Counted from the first letter of the stretch, positions 33,635 to 48,139 are shown. The stretch is 64,000 nt of DNA from Metellina segmentata (GCA_947359465.1 OX375881.1:29181742-29245741), one strand, 5' to 3'. Program-made: numbers and translations. The notes: a model not told the origin generated them from the sequence alone.

Positions 33635-35046
33635 GACCAAAATCCAACTGACTCTAAAGTTGATGCCTTTGGAAAAAACACTGCTTCTGGTATTGCAAAG
33701 AAATTGAAATGTTTCATGTTTTGCGGTAGCTTGGTCGCGTGGTATGACATATCATTTAGAATCAATCTTATGAGTACATTTCAGATTGAAAATGTCAATT
33801 TACAGTGCTTTAGACCTGATTGAAAACTCCTAGACTTTCTTAGAAAGTATGAGATCGGATAAAGGTATGAATAGTGATATGATAACTGATGCAAAAGAGC
33901 TGGCGGAGAAATTAGAGATGAGTCCAGAGTTCTCAGCTGAAACTCACATCAGGGCAAGGAAAATAAAGAAACAAGTTTCTTATGAAGGTGAAAGATCAAT
34001 CTGTTGGAGGCAGGAAAGACCCCTTTCAAAGAAATTTCTTCGATGTGGTTTTCAATCAAGAAATCAGTTCTTGTTCATGCTTCCAAATTCGAATTGCGAA
34101 GAGATCCAGTTGGCGTGACGTCACAATCTCTTGCGAAAATATAAATATTTGATTGAAAAATTATTTATTAAAAGAAAATTAAACGTATAAGGTATTTATG
34201 TGATGTAAAATTTTTCGCAGTTTACAAATTCGTTTAAATATTTATTCTATCTTTAACGATCGCTGAGATAGAAAAATCCCTGAAGAACGCCAGTGATAAC
34301 TTTAATAATTTCTGTTGCTTCACTCGAATCCGTTTCCCAGGAAATCAAAATGAATTAATCTCGAATCAAACGAAGGTCATTCGAATCTGTTTGCTACCAT
34401 TCCCATTTATTGCGAATACACGAAAGGTTACAAAAACTTGGCTTGGTTCCAAAGACTGACGTTAATAGTGACGCCAAAGATGGAGAAAAAGTCAAGATTC
34501 CTGCGGTTCTTCATTTCCGGAAGAAGAAAGAGCGATGAAAAAACTTATTAAATTAATTTTGAAATGTTCTAAATTGAAATTTAAAATTCGCCTCGACCCA
34601 AAATTTGCAAAAACTTCGGGCTACTTGTGTGTCAAATCCCATTACTGTAAGTGCCATAGATTCGTCGATTTTGCGTGCAGAAAACAAACAAACACTTCAT
34701 TTTATAATTGTAGATATAATAAAAATAAAACCTAAATATTTAATACGTATTTAGACAGAAAACTTCAAAATTTGGAAATTTCGCAAAAGTTTCAAAATGT
34801 CCAAATATATGCTTAACAAACACAATAAATACTATAGAAACGTCAACAGGAAGAAAGATCGAGAAATGATGAATTCAAGAAGATCCGGACATCCGATGTT
34901 GAGTGTCAACGGGCTCGGACGCAGTTCTTGAAAGTATAGACGTCGCACCCTCAAGGTGAACAAATGCCTGATACCCGAGTGCACCAAGTACCTACACCGC
35001 TCAGTTCTACGCAAATAGCATATCTAATGACATAAACGCTTTATAT
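33635..35046. other. Repeat mosaic left of the 35.0-kb element
   Basis: At 34085-34270, CAAATTCGAATTGCGAAGAG, GGCGTGACGTCACAATCTC and CTATCTTTAACGATC are shared with 31540-31650 and 39320-39440. A 270-nt open frame at 33849-34118 runs into that repeat and has no family match. Confidence 0.45.
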
Positions 35047-38000
35047 AGGTCATTCCATGTGAAAACACCCATTTTGAGAAAAAGTTGTTGCACCATAGTC
35101 ATGGATTTTTTTCACATTTTTACCATAGATAGACATGGCAGTAAAACCCTTAGATCTAAATTTTTTTTTAATTTGGCCAATATTAGCCGAGATACAAAAA
35201 TTTAAAAATTTGTCAATTTTACAAAATGGCGGCCATCTTGGATTTGCCACACTGTCTATACAGGACCCTAACTATAGAACTAATTGTTGAAATTTAGTTA
35301 TTTTGGTACTAAATGGAAGCCATTTAGTTCAGGATTGTACATAACATACAAAACCAGTGGTAATTTTACATTTTAGTGGAGTTTTTTACTTGTAAAGTGA
35401 AAAATTCACTTTTAAAAACAGTCGACTTTAAAGGGCTATAAAAAAATGAACCCACTTATTTTTCTCTTAAACTTTGTAGAAGTATTAACTAACATATGTA
35501 CTTTAATCTGAGAAAAATTCAGAGCGTGCAACACATTTTTCATTTTTGAATAAAAGCTATTCTAATGACAGCATGGATTTCAAAAGGTGGTCATCTTAAA
35601 GTGCAAAAATGACCATAACTTAAATTACAATGGTTAAATTTGAATTTTTATGATGTACTAATTCAAAGCAAGCTTGTATTATTTCATGTTTATATATCAA
35701 TACAGTATCAAATTATTTTAAATTTGTTTTATAGCATGACTTTTATTCAAAAAGTACTTTTAAAAAGCACCGTAGAAAAATGTTTTTATTTATTTAAATT
35801 AAAAAAAAAAGAATTATTTTTCATAATGTTATGCATTTTACAATATTTGATTCCAGTATTTTTGCAAAAAATTGCATTTATGCTTAGGGTACATTGTTTC
35901 AAAACAACCAGTGAAATTCTTGTACTTAATAGTTTCTCGTCTTGTACAACACAAACACTCATAAGATACGGATTGATATAGGCTCAACAAAAAACAAAAT
36001 TTATCACAGTTGAGATGCTTAAATATTTTAAGCTGGTCCAATATAAAGAATATCATTGTAGTAAATCTAATCGTGTTCTTGAAATTGACAAAATAACGCT
36101 AATATTTCTGAGCACTGAATTTTTTTTTTAAAACAAGTCTTTAAAGATAAATATTGAGCATAAATAAAAATGTTCGCCTCATTAACACAAAGTAAAAAGC
36201 ATAAGTCTTTCATAATTCAAGTTATCTTGTAGTTTTGGAACGATAGTTCAATTAATTCATTATCATCAGGAACAATGTGGTATGTTCTATCTGTTTTAGT
36301 TGCGGGATGAGATGTGACTTTTATTATGTGTTCATAAGCAATTCAACAGGTATCTAAAGGCTCTAGTCATGTATAGGATGCACTAGATGCATGAACATAA
36401 TTTTGTAATCATTATATTCCTCACAGCATTTCAAAATTTTCCAATCCACCAATTATACACACATGCAACAATACACCATTCCATACACGCATGCAACATA
36501 TTGTTCATTTTGGAATGTTGGTCTGGTGCTATTTGATGTTTTTCTCCAATTCTAGTTTCCATGTAATTAATGGTTTGAATTCTGCCCCATCAGTCTGCCC
36601 ATTGTTCATAAGTAATTTGACTGCATATTTCTAATTTGTCATTTTGCATTAAATATTCTTTAAGTATTTCTGGAGATGGACACTAATCACACCTGTGGTG
36701 CACCATGCATGTTTCTGAATCAATGCTACAAACTAGTTTTTTTAATAATGATACAGTCATTTACATGAATAGCATAAAGCGTGAGTTTAACATTTTGATG
36801 ATATATACAAACACACATTGAATAAATACCTTTACTTCCAACAGTCACATTCTCTTGGCCGTAGTGAGCAAAATTTAGAAACATTTTTCACACATTTGTT
36901 CAGTTCTTCTATCACTACTGTAGAATCCCTATAATCAGTATCCATGTCAGGTTTCATAATCACTGCATCAGTATCTGATAAAGCCACCGAAGAAACACAA
37001 TTTTGTACAACTTTTTACTAGAAATAAGTATTTCAGGATTTGCCAAAGATAAATCCAGGGAAATTATTTTCTGACATTTTGATCTTGAATGTTTGTATGT
37101 TGGTTAAATGGGTCACATGTTTTCCGTTTCAACCTGTACCACTTTAAAAATTTATCCTTGTGAAACCTGCAGATACTTCCGCTTTCATAGATCTCTTCAT
37201 CTGGAATTAGGTGATATATTCTCCTTTTTAATACTTCTGAATCACGAGGAGACAATTTAAAGACAGAAATAAACTCAGTACACAATGATACTTTGAGTTT
37301 TTTGCAAACAAAACATTCCATCTCCAACATGGAACTCAAAAAGAACTTTGCAACTCTTTGATGACCTAAATACCTTCTACATAGTTAAGCAAACAATATT
37401 TAGTATTTAAAAGAGTAAAAATTATTTTAAATATATTTTATCAAACGATAATTTAATTCTCAATTAAATATAATATATTTTAGCAAAAAAAATGTATTCA
37501 TCTTTTTTATTTCAAATGTTTTAAAATTGAATTTACAATTTTTGTTTGAACGTTTCGTTTGCTATGCGTATTGATACATAAACATGAAATAATACAAGCT
37601 TGCTTTGAATTAGTACATCATAAAAATTCAAATTTAACCATTGTAATTTAAGTTATGGTCATTTTTGCACTTTAAGATGACCACCTTTTGAAATCCATGC
37701 TGTCATTAGAATAGCTTTTATTCAAAAATGAAAAATATGTTGCACGCTCTGAATTTTTCTCAGATTAAAGTACATATGTTAGTTAATACTTCTACAAAGT
37801 TTAAGAGAAAAATAAGAGGGTTCATTTTTTTTATAGCCCTTTAAAATCGACTGTTTTTAAAAGTGAATTTTTCACTTTACAAGTAAAAAACTCTACTAAA
37901 ATGTAAAATTACCACTGATATTGTATGTTATGTACAATCCTGAACTAAATGGCTTCTATTTGGTACCAATATAACTAAATTTCAACAATTAGTTCAATAG

Positions 38001-38218
38001 TTAGGGCCCTGTATAGACAGTGTGGTAAATCTAAGATGGCCGCCATTTTGTAAAATTGACCAATTTTTAAATTTTTGTATCTCTGCTAATATTGGCCAAA
38101 ATTAAAAAAAAAATTTAGATCTAAGGGTTTCACTGCCATGTCTATCTATGGTAAAAATTTGAAAAAAATTCATGACTATGGTGCAACACCCTTTAGGTGT
38201 CCCCATATGGAATGACCC
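35047..38218. mobile_element. DNA transposon with about 650-bp terminal inverted repeats
   Basis: The left arm 35047-35703 starts AGGTCATTCCATGTGAAAAC; the right arm 37568-38218 is its reverse complement and ends GGAATGACCC. A 4-bp ATAT duplication flanks it (35043-35046, 38219-38222). The arms stay highly similar throughout, including CAAAATGGCGGCCATCTTGG and GAGCGTGCAACAC. The 1.9-kb centre carries a decayed minus-strand gene with a Cys/His module (36840-37339). A 4-bp duplication would fit the Sola group, but I cannot confirm that. Confidence 0.85.
36840..37339 (-). pseudogene. N-terminal Cys/His module of an uncharacterised transposon protein
   Basis: Open for 91 codons on the minus strand: MECFVCKK, then LKRRIYHLIPDEEIYESGSI, CRFHKDKFLKWYRL and KTCDPFNQH. 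After a frameshift it continues SLDLSLANPEILISSKKLYK and VEELNKCVKNVSKFC. The C-x2-C, C-x2-H and CDPFxxH pattern is the N terminus I remember from a widespread but uncharacterised arthropod and cnidarian protein family. The rest of the gene is missing. This recall-based link has not been searched. Confidence 0.55.
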
Positions 38219-38225
38219 ATATACG

Positions 38226-38418
38226 AATGATGGGAGTTCAACTCGTAGAGGTCGGTAATGAGCCACAACCTTCAACATCAACTGCAAGTGCAGCAAGTGT
38301 GATATTTGTGTGGAGGGATGAACAACATTTAATACGTGAAATTAAAACTAATTTATTTCGCTCTCATTCACCATATGGCCTCACTGACGTATTCTACGCC
38401 TTAAACCTATATTAGGTT
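38226..38418 (+). pseudogene. Decayed coding segment repeated inverted at 55.1 kb
   Basis: Plus-strand reading GVQLVEVGNEPQPSTSTASA, then HSPYGLTDVFYALNLY. The same segment occurs on the minus strand at 55145-55338 with EVGNEPP and HSHSPYGLTDVFY. It flanks the 35.0-kb element, which inserted into it. The protein is not recognised. It lies just before a Helitron-like 3' end at 38479, so a Helitron origin is possible. Confidence 0.5.
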
Positions 38419-38479
38419 TAAAAAATATGTTTAATAAAATTTTTCCATGCACCGGTCGTTGACGGACCATTTATCCTAG
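38405..38479 (+). mobile_element. Helitron-like 3' end
   Basis: GGTCGTTGACGGACC (short hairpin) followed by ATTTATCCTAG and T. The same 3' text, diverged, ends the next unit at about 40838. Confidence 0.6.
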
Positions 38480-40838
38480 TCTACTATTATAAAAGGGAAG
38501 TGTTTGAGTGCCTGTGTGGACTGTCTTGACGAATCTGTGGCACTTATAATAATGAGATTTGGCACACAGGTAGTGGCAATTTTTTTTAACGAACGAGATT
38601 TTTGGCAATTTTTCTATGTATCATGCCCGAATTTTTAAAATTTTATCTAGAACATTTTTAAATGAATTTATTATTTTCACCATCCTTACTTCCTTTTTGG
38701 AGAGAAAAGCACCACGATTTTGATGTTTTCGCCCTACCCCCTGACGTCAGCCTTTGGAACCAGTTTTTTAAACCTTCCGTCTTTCTTTCGCTCAGAAATG
38801 TGACGTCACCCGTACCTCGGTTGACCTCGGAAAGAAAAAGGAAGTGGCAAATTTTCCGATTTTAGCGTGTTTTGTCAAATGGGAATACGTAGCAATCACC
38901 GGGGGTTGACGAGCTTTAACGTGCAGTGGTTACACCTGACCTCACGAAAAGAACAGTCACGGGCAAGGAAAATTTTACATTAGATCGATACTTATACCAT
39001 TTGATTTTCTTTTAATAAATAATTTTTCTATTGAATATTTATATTTTTGCAAGAGATTGTGATGTCACGCCGATTAGATCCACTCACAATTCGAATTTGG
39101 CTGCATTTGATAATGAAGAAGCCATCACGGCGTTGCCCGTGGTGCTGGTTTGCTAAGCAAACCAAAAGGGAACGTGTAGCAATCACCGGGTGTTAGCAAG
39201 CAGTGGTCACACCTGACCCCACAAAAGCAACTGTCACGGGCAGGACCGTAACTAGCCATTCCTGCACCCTGTGCAAGAATTTGCATTTAGGCCCATTAAT
39301 TAGTTTTGGGAAAATAATCAAAGTTTCACACAAAAAATATTTATTTAAAGAAAATTATATTTTTAGGTATCGATCTAATGTGAAATATTCCGCATATTTC
39401 ATATCCGTTGAAATTTTTACTCTATCTTTAACGATCTAGTAGATAGAAAAAAAGAATTACATAACTCCAGTTAAAAACTTTATTTGCTTTTTTATTCTGC
39501 AGACTAATCGTTCCTCTACAAAATGAAATGGAAGCGGAAAAAATAAGTTGAATAAAATGGTGTAGTACTTTGCTTTCTTAATTCTGCATATGATTTCATT
39601 TCTGGTTTTGTCCCAAACTAATTTTGTTGTTTCGTTTTTAATAGTGGGTGAGAAAAAAGAAACTGAACCGTTTTTGTTTTTCAATATGTTCCTTTAAAGT
39701 AATATTATAATGGCTAGCAAATTCAATCAAATTTTAAAAAATGCCGCAATTAGTTTCTCCAGTAGTTTAATTTGAACCTCTAAGAGCATTATTATTTTTG
39801 GCACAGAATATAGAATAGCATCCAATATTATTTTCGACATTTCACGCCTTATCATTTTTTCCTTGATCATTGAATTAACTACATAATCATCAAATGCATT
39901 TCCTGATTTTGGATTCTTTTCCATCACTTTCCATTTCACATACGAATTTTGGTGCTCCTGAGAATTTTTGTGTTGGGGAATAACCGGATGAAGATGCCTC
40001 CAATCATGAAATCCTATTTATGGGTCTGTGAGATTATGCGATTTGTGTCTAAAAAGCTTGCAAGGAAAGCAAAATACTGCATTTTGATTGATGGAATATA
40101 AATTCATTTCTCTTTTAACAATTTCTCCATTGATTTGTTTAACATAAAACCAGTCCTTTGTAAATTTTCACACTGAATCATATGCTCTCAACGTGTTATA
40201 TTTAATGTTATCGGTTTGATCTGGTCATGTGTGACAAGGGAATATATTAATTTTTTTGTAATAGCTGGCCGGGAATGGGGATCGTTGTAATTGCTATTCT
40301 ATTGTGTAGCAGTATTTCTTCTGGAACAGTAGAGCACATATTTTGTGCGGCATTATCGATTTGTGAGACAGTACTTTATGCAGTTCGTCCTCTTTTGAAT
40401 TATTATGAGCAACTGTAGTGAAATATCTAATGTAACAGTAGATTTTTCTTGCAGTGTGTGTGTGTGTGGTTTCTTGATTTTGCTTTTGAGAAGTGTCGTT
40501 CATTGAAGGGGTGGATGCCAAGTGTATCATCAGCTTGTGAAGCAGTAGTCGATTTGACCTCTTCCGCACTTCCTCCGTTCTATGGTGTTTCTGTTCTTAG
40601 ACATTTATAAATTGTTGCAACATTGACTTCCATTCTTTTAATTTTTGTTTTGCCACATTTCACTTTTGTGCACCCGACAGTTGCTTAAAAAACAAGTTGA
40701 CAGATAGTGGTAAAAAAAAAAGGTTTATACACTGCTAGTGATAACGTAGCGTCAGGTTTTAAAATATATTTAAATGAAATTTGATCATTTAAATAAATTT
40801 TGTTATGCACTCGTCTTCTGACGGGCCATTTATCCATG
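38480..40838 (+). mobile_element. Helitron-like unit, tandem to the previous one
   Basis: It starts TCTACTATTATAAAAGGGAA directly after the preceding CTAG and ends TCTGACGGGCCATTTATCCA TG (CTAG decayed). It contains TGACGTCA sites (38742, 38802), the cassette GGCGTTGCCCGTGG with TGGTTTGCTAAGCAAACCA (39146-39164), and a hAT-like gene fragment on the minus strand. Confidence 0.55.
39470..40200 (-). pseudogene. ZMYM1/TTF-finger type hAT-like transposase remnant
   Basis: On the minus strand: TKDWFYVKQINGEIVKREMN, AVFCFPCKLF, GFHDWRHLHPVIPQHKNSQE, YVKWKVMEKN, then AFDDYVVNSMIKEK, and after frameshifts FFSPTIKNETTKLVWDKTRN and IKKAKYYTILF. This is the order of zinc finger MYM-type 1-like, TTF-finger, hAT-derived proteins. 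At least one stop and two frameshifts are present, and the catalytic C-terminal half is absent. Confidence 0.85.
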
Positions 40839-43646
40839 TTTAAAATAAACATGGTTAGAGTTAAAGGCGGCTAATTAACTAGAAACGTTTTGCAGTGATA
40901 TATGGGTATGTGATAAACAATTTCTTAAAAATTTGCAATGGGGTCATAGATTTTATTCTAGTCATTAATTTTAACACATCTTTAAGAACACTCTTATCAA
41001 AAAGCACTTATCAAATGGGATTTATTATAAACGGTTTTTGGGAAGAGTATGAGAGAGAGGACGGCTAGTTGGGGGTATACATGGGGGTGGTCAATACCAC
41101 AGGGTGATGATTTGATATATTTTTATTTGCAAGAACTGTTCATCGCTCACAAGGGAGTATCGTCCTCAATATACTTTATTATATTTTTCAAAAACATTTT
41201 TTTAAATGACCAACAATTGGAGTTTTTAGCTGATGTTTCGATATAAACTCATATAATTTGTGTATGCTGATGCAACGCAATTTTTTAAGAATTAATTACT
41301 CCAAAGCGCAGACGCTTTTGAAGTTTTTTTTTAAATACAATAATAAATATTGTTGATACCCATTTACAGTTTCGCCTTCATACACCTTCTCCAAGTCACC
41401 TCAGAACATGCTCTTATTCCATCTTTTAAACTATCATCTTTTTAAATGAAGTAAACAAAAGTTAAAATGTAACAGTCTTTCTCTCTCTCTCTCTCTCTCT
41501 CAAAAATGTTTGCAGTTTTTATATCCAGGAGCGAGAGAGGTGAAAAAAAGAAGACATTTTGCAGGTCAATAGTGAAAGAAATTGCCCTCGGCAAGATCAA
41601 GCAGTAATCAAAATCCTACATATCCGTGTTCCGTTTTCGTAAACGTCGCCAAATGATGAAGAGGGTTACCATATTTTGCCGTGATGCCCACGTGAGTGGA
41701 TGCAGAAGAGTTTGGGGGATTTTTTTTTTTTTTGTAGAATTATGTATAGAGAAACTAAAGTATAATTATAAACCGTTTCTAGGAAAATTGAGATTGACAG
41801 TTTCAGATAATTCTTTAAGAATTCGCAACTAAATAGATTTCAAATCCATGAGTCAAAATTAATTTTTTCAGTGCTTAAGCCGAAATTTAAACTTTCATTC
41901 TCATTTAAACTTGTCTATGAGATTTAAAGATTCAGACACCAACTGATCCTTATTTTGGAAAATTGACCAACACGTGATTTACCATGCTTTAGAAAACGAT
42001 TTTCAACATTTTTATAAAATAAACTTCATTGTAGTCGGGATGAGTGAAATTTAAATGTCCCGTTAACATTGAAATTCACTTTTTGAAGCTTCAGAATTCA
42101 TTTTAGAATTTGTTTTATAAATTTGATATTTCGATTAATCACAATCACATCCCTATTTAGTTGCAGTGATTAATGGTTTATAGGGGATCACATTTTCGAA
42201 CAATTAATCTTTTCAAGAACAATTTTAATTCCATTTCCATTACTCATACCTACTATATTGGCTACACAAAGAACGAGTTTTAAAATATTTTAAGTCATCG
42301 TTTTCGTCTTACAAACCAACCATAATTTTATAGGAATAGGATAGGTAGTAAATGCAAAATGGCTGTTCTAAAAAGATTTTTTACCGAATTTTAAATAAAT
42401 TAAGCAGTTCCTAGCAGTATTCAATAAATAACGTTCGTTTTCAAATTTGTGGTCGTAGAAACCAGAACAATAATCGAACCAGTGAACTATGCGATCGAAC
42501 AATTTCCGCTACCCCATATTCGGGGCCCCAAAACCACAGATTGAGATCTATTTGTGTAAGCTCCCATAAACATTTTAAAATTAATTTACAAATCAATGAA
42601 ATAGCAGTCCTTTTCTCAAATTTTGAACAAAACTTGCAATCCGTAAAAATATATTATGGAGGAACAAAATAATTTCTTTCGTACTTTTACAAAAGAAAAT
42701 GTCACAACACTGGCGAGCGTTTTGGCGAGAGGGGAAAGAATCCTGAATGAAATCTTTCCGGGTTCAATTTGGCAACCATATGAAAAGTCGTCTGCTTGTG
42801 TTTGAGTATGGAGTCACCGGCCATCTCTCTGTGCCATCCACAAAATCTTCGCGGGTTTTCGCTTGAGTAACTGTACGGATGCTGGAATTCTGTAACTTTC
42901 GAATTGTTTATTTTCACCGTTCGAGAACACTTTCGTTTGGAGACGTTAGGATACTTTGAAAGTAATTTAGCCCCAAACACACATAATCATGGTGAACATG
43001 AGAAGTTGTAGCGGGTTCACGGATTTGAAGTCCGGGAGTATTATCGTTTGCCATTATGCTATGGTAAGTATATTAATTTATTTTCAATGCCTGGAAACTC
43101 CAACTACAGTTGGTAACTTCTTAATGTTTTGTCAATATTGTTTGAAGTTTGTAAATCTATAACAATGAAGGGTTTCATTTCGTAAATGAAAGTTCTTTTG
43201 TAAAATATTAAAATATGTCATGATTTTTTTTTAATTCGTAAATGACACATTGCTTACAGAATCAAAATATAATTCTTTGATAACCTAAACGAAGAACAAA
43301 ACAAACGAATACATATTATTAATATATATTCAAGTAAATCAAAGGATTTAAAGCTCCATGTGATTTGTTTTTAACATGCATAAATCGCGATTACATAAAA
43401 AAATTTGGATACAATGAATTGCGATTTGATTTGTGCAATCCAATGGAAAAATGCGTCTTAGAACACTTTTAAAATTTTAAGAGGATGTGTAATTTTTATT
43501 TCATTAGAGATACCATGTTCTTACCTTAACAATCTGAATAAGGAACCCACAGATATTCTATATCAGGGGCAGACTGGCTTTCAAAATTTATTGTGGAAAG
43601 ATTTTAACTGGCTAATATCTTAAAATTTACATGAATTTATATTTTG
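40839..43646. other. AT-rich spacer, no gene recognised
   Basis: A (TC)n run at 41479-41502 and several open frames under 100 codons, including 42702-42980 on the minus strand, without any family match. No element ends were identified. Confidence 0.35.
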
Positions 43647-43930
43647 GGTGGCGCTAGCCCAGTTAAAGAGTAACGGAGTAGCAACCGAAGGGTTGCGAGT
43701 TCGAATTTAGTAGTCCAGCCAAAGACCTTAAAGGAGTAGGTACCGCTAAATCTTTCTTGGCCCCAAATGTCCTCACTTTGGCATGGTGGGGAAGTTTGGA
43801 GAATATCAGTCATTGCTCTCGTCATTTGACCATGCTTAAAAATTATGTTGTCATAGGATCTTTCCCTTCGGGATTGATTCCTGAGCGTCACCAATAGCCC
43901 GTTGTATTGCTCCAGTGCGACGTTAATTAA
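43647..43930 (+). mobile_element. tRNA-headed SINE, copy 3 (near full length)
   Basis: The head GCGCTAGCCCAGTTAAAGAG carries the B box TTGCGAGTTCGAATTTAG; the body has ATGTCCTCACTTTGGCATGG and GGGGAAGTTTGGAG; the tail is ATAGCCCGTTGTATTGCTCC and CGTTAATTAA. This is the best copy for reading the family. Confidence 0.85.
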
Positions 43931-44026
43931 TTGCACCCCACACTATGAATTTAAAATTAAAGTGTTATATCTATCGTTTCTTTTTATTTTGGTTACTTAC
44001 TGTTAAAACAAGTAATTGTAATTATA

Positions 44027-44663
44027 GTAAGGCCTTGATTATTTAAATTCCGATTAACGGAGTGTCGGTGCTAAATGAGTCGAATATAATATCAAGTTTT
44101 CTTTTAAAGTTTTAAATAAAAGAGGCGAGAAACAGAAGACTTTTGCAAGGGTGTTTAAAATAGGTAATTCACATTGATTTATTTAAAAAAATATATGTAT
44201 CGCAATACAGATGGGTAACACGAATCCGAGTAAAGATTATTTTTAATATTATATGAATCATTCAGGTAGCAGGAGAAGTAACCTGTATAACAGTAAATTA
44301 TTTCTGTATATCGCAAAAAAAGTGACACAAGTCAAAAAATAAAAATTATGTTGTTATATCATTGAAAAGTATGTATGAGGTGCCCCAGAGTGTTATATTA
44401 CTATTCTACAGAATATAATAGGAGTTACCGCCATAAATGCTTACCTAAAATGTTAAAGAAGCTTATACTATTTCAATACAAGTTTTATAGTATCCTTTAA
44501 GTTGATGTTTCTCGAATTCGGCAATTTTGAGCTGTCACTTTTCTTGCCAGGGTGCAATATGTTTCGTTTAGGCTGTTTTGTATAAGTACGTCGGTTTTTT
44601 CGCGTGTTTTTGATTATTAGAGGTAGTCTCGTTTCACATCACCCCGAATAATCAAGGCTTTGT
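44027..44663. mobile_element. pogo/Tigger-like MITE
   Basis: Left GTAAGGCCTTGATTATTTAA and right CGAATAATCAAGGCTTTG are inverted ends next to TA. A related end, TTAAGGTTCTACTGTA, is at 47622-47637, and both share TACAGTAAATTATTTCTGT. No transposase. Confidence 0.55.
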
Positions 44664-44745
44664 ATTACAATGTTTTTTCGAAGTTTTCAAGTTATTTAAT
44701 AGTTTTTTTGTTTTTAATAGAATAAATAAATCGGTAGGTAGTAAA

Positions 44746-45014
44746 TTAACGTCACACTGGAACAACACGATGGACTATTGACGACGGTCCAGGATCAATC
44801 CCTAAGGGTAAGATCCAGGACAACACCTCGAAAGTTTGAACAACACCTGATCTTCCACCCCACTCTCCAAACTTCCACACCACGCCAACGTGAGGACGTT
44901 TGAGGCTACGACAGATTTAATGTGCACCAGACCCTACGAACTCATCCGTCTTTGGTTGAACCGAGTTTCGAATAGCAACCCTCGCGTTGCTAATTCGTTG
45001 CTCTTCGAACTGGA
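44746..45014 (-). mobile_element. tRNA-headed SINE, copy 4
   Basis: A minus-strand copy from the tail complement GTCACACTGGAACAACACG to the head complement GGTTGAACCGAGTTTCGAAT. Confidence 0.85.
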
Positions 45015-45167
45015 CTACAACAGACAATATTAAATAATAAGAAAAATTTATGTTTTGTAAATTTGACTATCCTCCAGTATGCACACACGTTCGACAGTAA
45101 ATTATACAGTCCCTCAAACTTTTCATGTCCTCCAACATAACCAGACCACTTGCATGTACTTCGCATT

Positions 45168-45400
45168 TTAAACCTCTTGGTGGTTGTCTAATCTGGGAAC
45201 CTCTCTCGTCATTAGCAAAACTGACCATATCCTGATGGACTAGATATCTCGTCATTGGAAAAAACTGACCAGACCTTGATCTCTTCACAAAAAAAAAAAA
45301 AAAATCGGCAATATAGATGACGAGATATCTTGTCACAGCAAAGTTGATCAGATATTGATGATCGGACGAAATACCCATTCGAAACCATTTGGAGGGTTAA
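45168..45400. mobile_element. TTAA-flanked MITE, copy 1
   Basis: TTAAACCTCTTGGTGG at the left and CCATTTGGAGGGTTAA at the right, with internal GACGAGATATCTTGTCA-like palindromes and repeated CTGACCAGACCTTGATCTC. A relative is at 57352-57565. TTAA target sites fit piggyBac or Kolobok derivatives. Confidence 0.65.
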
Positions 45401-47052
<1,652 letters not shown>

Positions 47053-47190
47053 TTTTCTGTTTTACTGGAATCAGTTCTTTTTGAGTAGGTTTTAGATAAA
47101 CTATTTTCAACTTCAAAGGGAAACGTCTTTTTTAAAAAAGTACCTTTAAGTCTTTACTACTTTTATACCTATTTTTTTTCAAAGAGTGAC

Positions 47191-47340
47191 ATAATGGGTT
47201 ACTGGCGACAGGTCCATGATCAATCCTGAAGCGAAAGGACCGAGGACAACACCTCGTAATTTTGAACCACGAGTAGCGCATGGGTGAATTGAAATAGCTC
47301 GTTCAACGTTGCATTTTTGATCTTTGACTATACTATCAGG
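47191..47340 (-). mobile_element. tRNA-headed SINE, copy 5, internally deleted
   Basis: Minus-strand tail GGGTTACTGGCGACAGGTCC, GGACCGAGGACAACACCTCG, then a jump to head sequence GTTGCATTTTTGATC. Confidence 0.7.
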
Positions 47341-47891
47341 CTTGGGCACCCTGGGGTCGCTACCCCCTGGGGAAAAGAATAGATCACTAGGGTATCTCGG
47401 GTTTGTGAAACCTAAAGATACCTGCGCGAAACCTATACTACGCTACTAACCTATAAAGATTCCGCCGAGGTGACTTGCGTAGGAATCTTTCAGTAGCAGT
47501 ACGTAGTAACATGTACAGTAAATTATTTCTGTCTTTCGTACAGGTTGTTTTGTGTTACTACGCCCGTAATATTCGAGTCTCTGATTATTCGAGGAGGCCT
47601 CAGTCGGAATTACTTCGAAATATTAAGGTTCTACTGTACTTAAATTAATTTTAATTAATTGTAATTAAGTAATAATACTAAATTAAATATACGATTTCCA
47701 GCGAACTAATTTCCATCAAAAGTTTATAAAAAATTTCTATTTAGTTTGAAATTATAAAAATGATTCATTTCAACATTTATCCGTTTTGGGGCTCTTTAAA
47801 AATATCAAAGGGGCTTGCCTAGCTAATGACCCCTTTCCCATATCATTATTTGAAGCTCAAATTCATGTAATAACAATTTTAGACAATTTCT

Positions 47892-48139
47892 GTGCTCAGA
47901 TGGCAAAATGTTATAAGTCATCTTTCCCAAAAAATTGAGTAAGTTCCATACTGGAGTTTGTTAATGTTTAGAAGGTGGCAAAATGTCGTAAGTCTTTTTC
48001 TTTCAGTTTATGAGAAGACAAAGTTGGGAAAATTGTAATAAATCAAATACCACAGAACCACATGTTAAATCTTGAATCTTAAAATTGCTGCCACGAAAAA
48101 TTTTAAAAAGTGACTTATAACATTTTGCCATCTGAGCAC
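47892..48139. mobile_element. 248-bp MITE with perfect 29-bp inverted ends
   Basis: 47892-47920 (GTGCTCAGATGGCAAAATGT and TATAAGTCA) is exactly complementary to 48111-48139. GGCAAAATGTCGTAAGTC recurs once internally. No clear target duplication. Confidence 0.85.
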
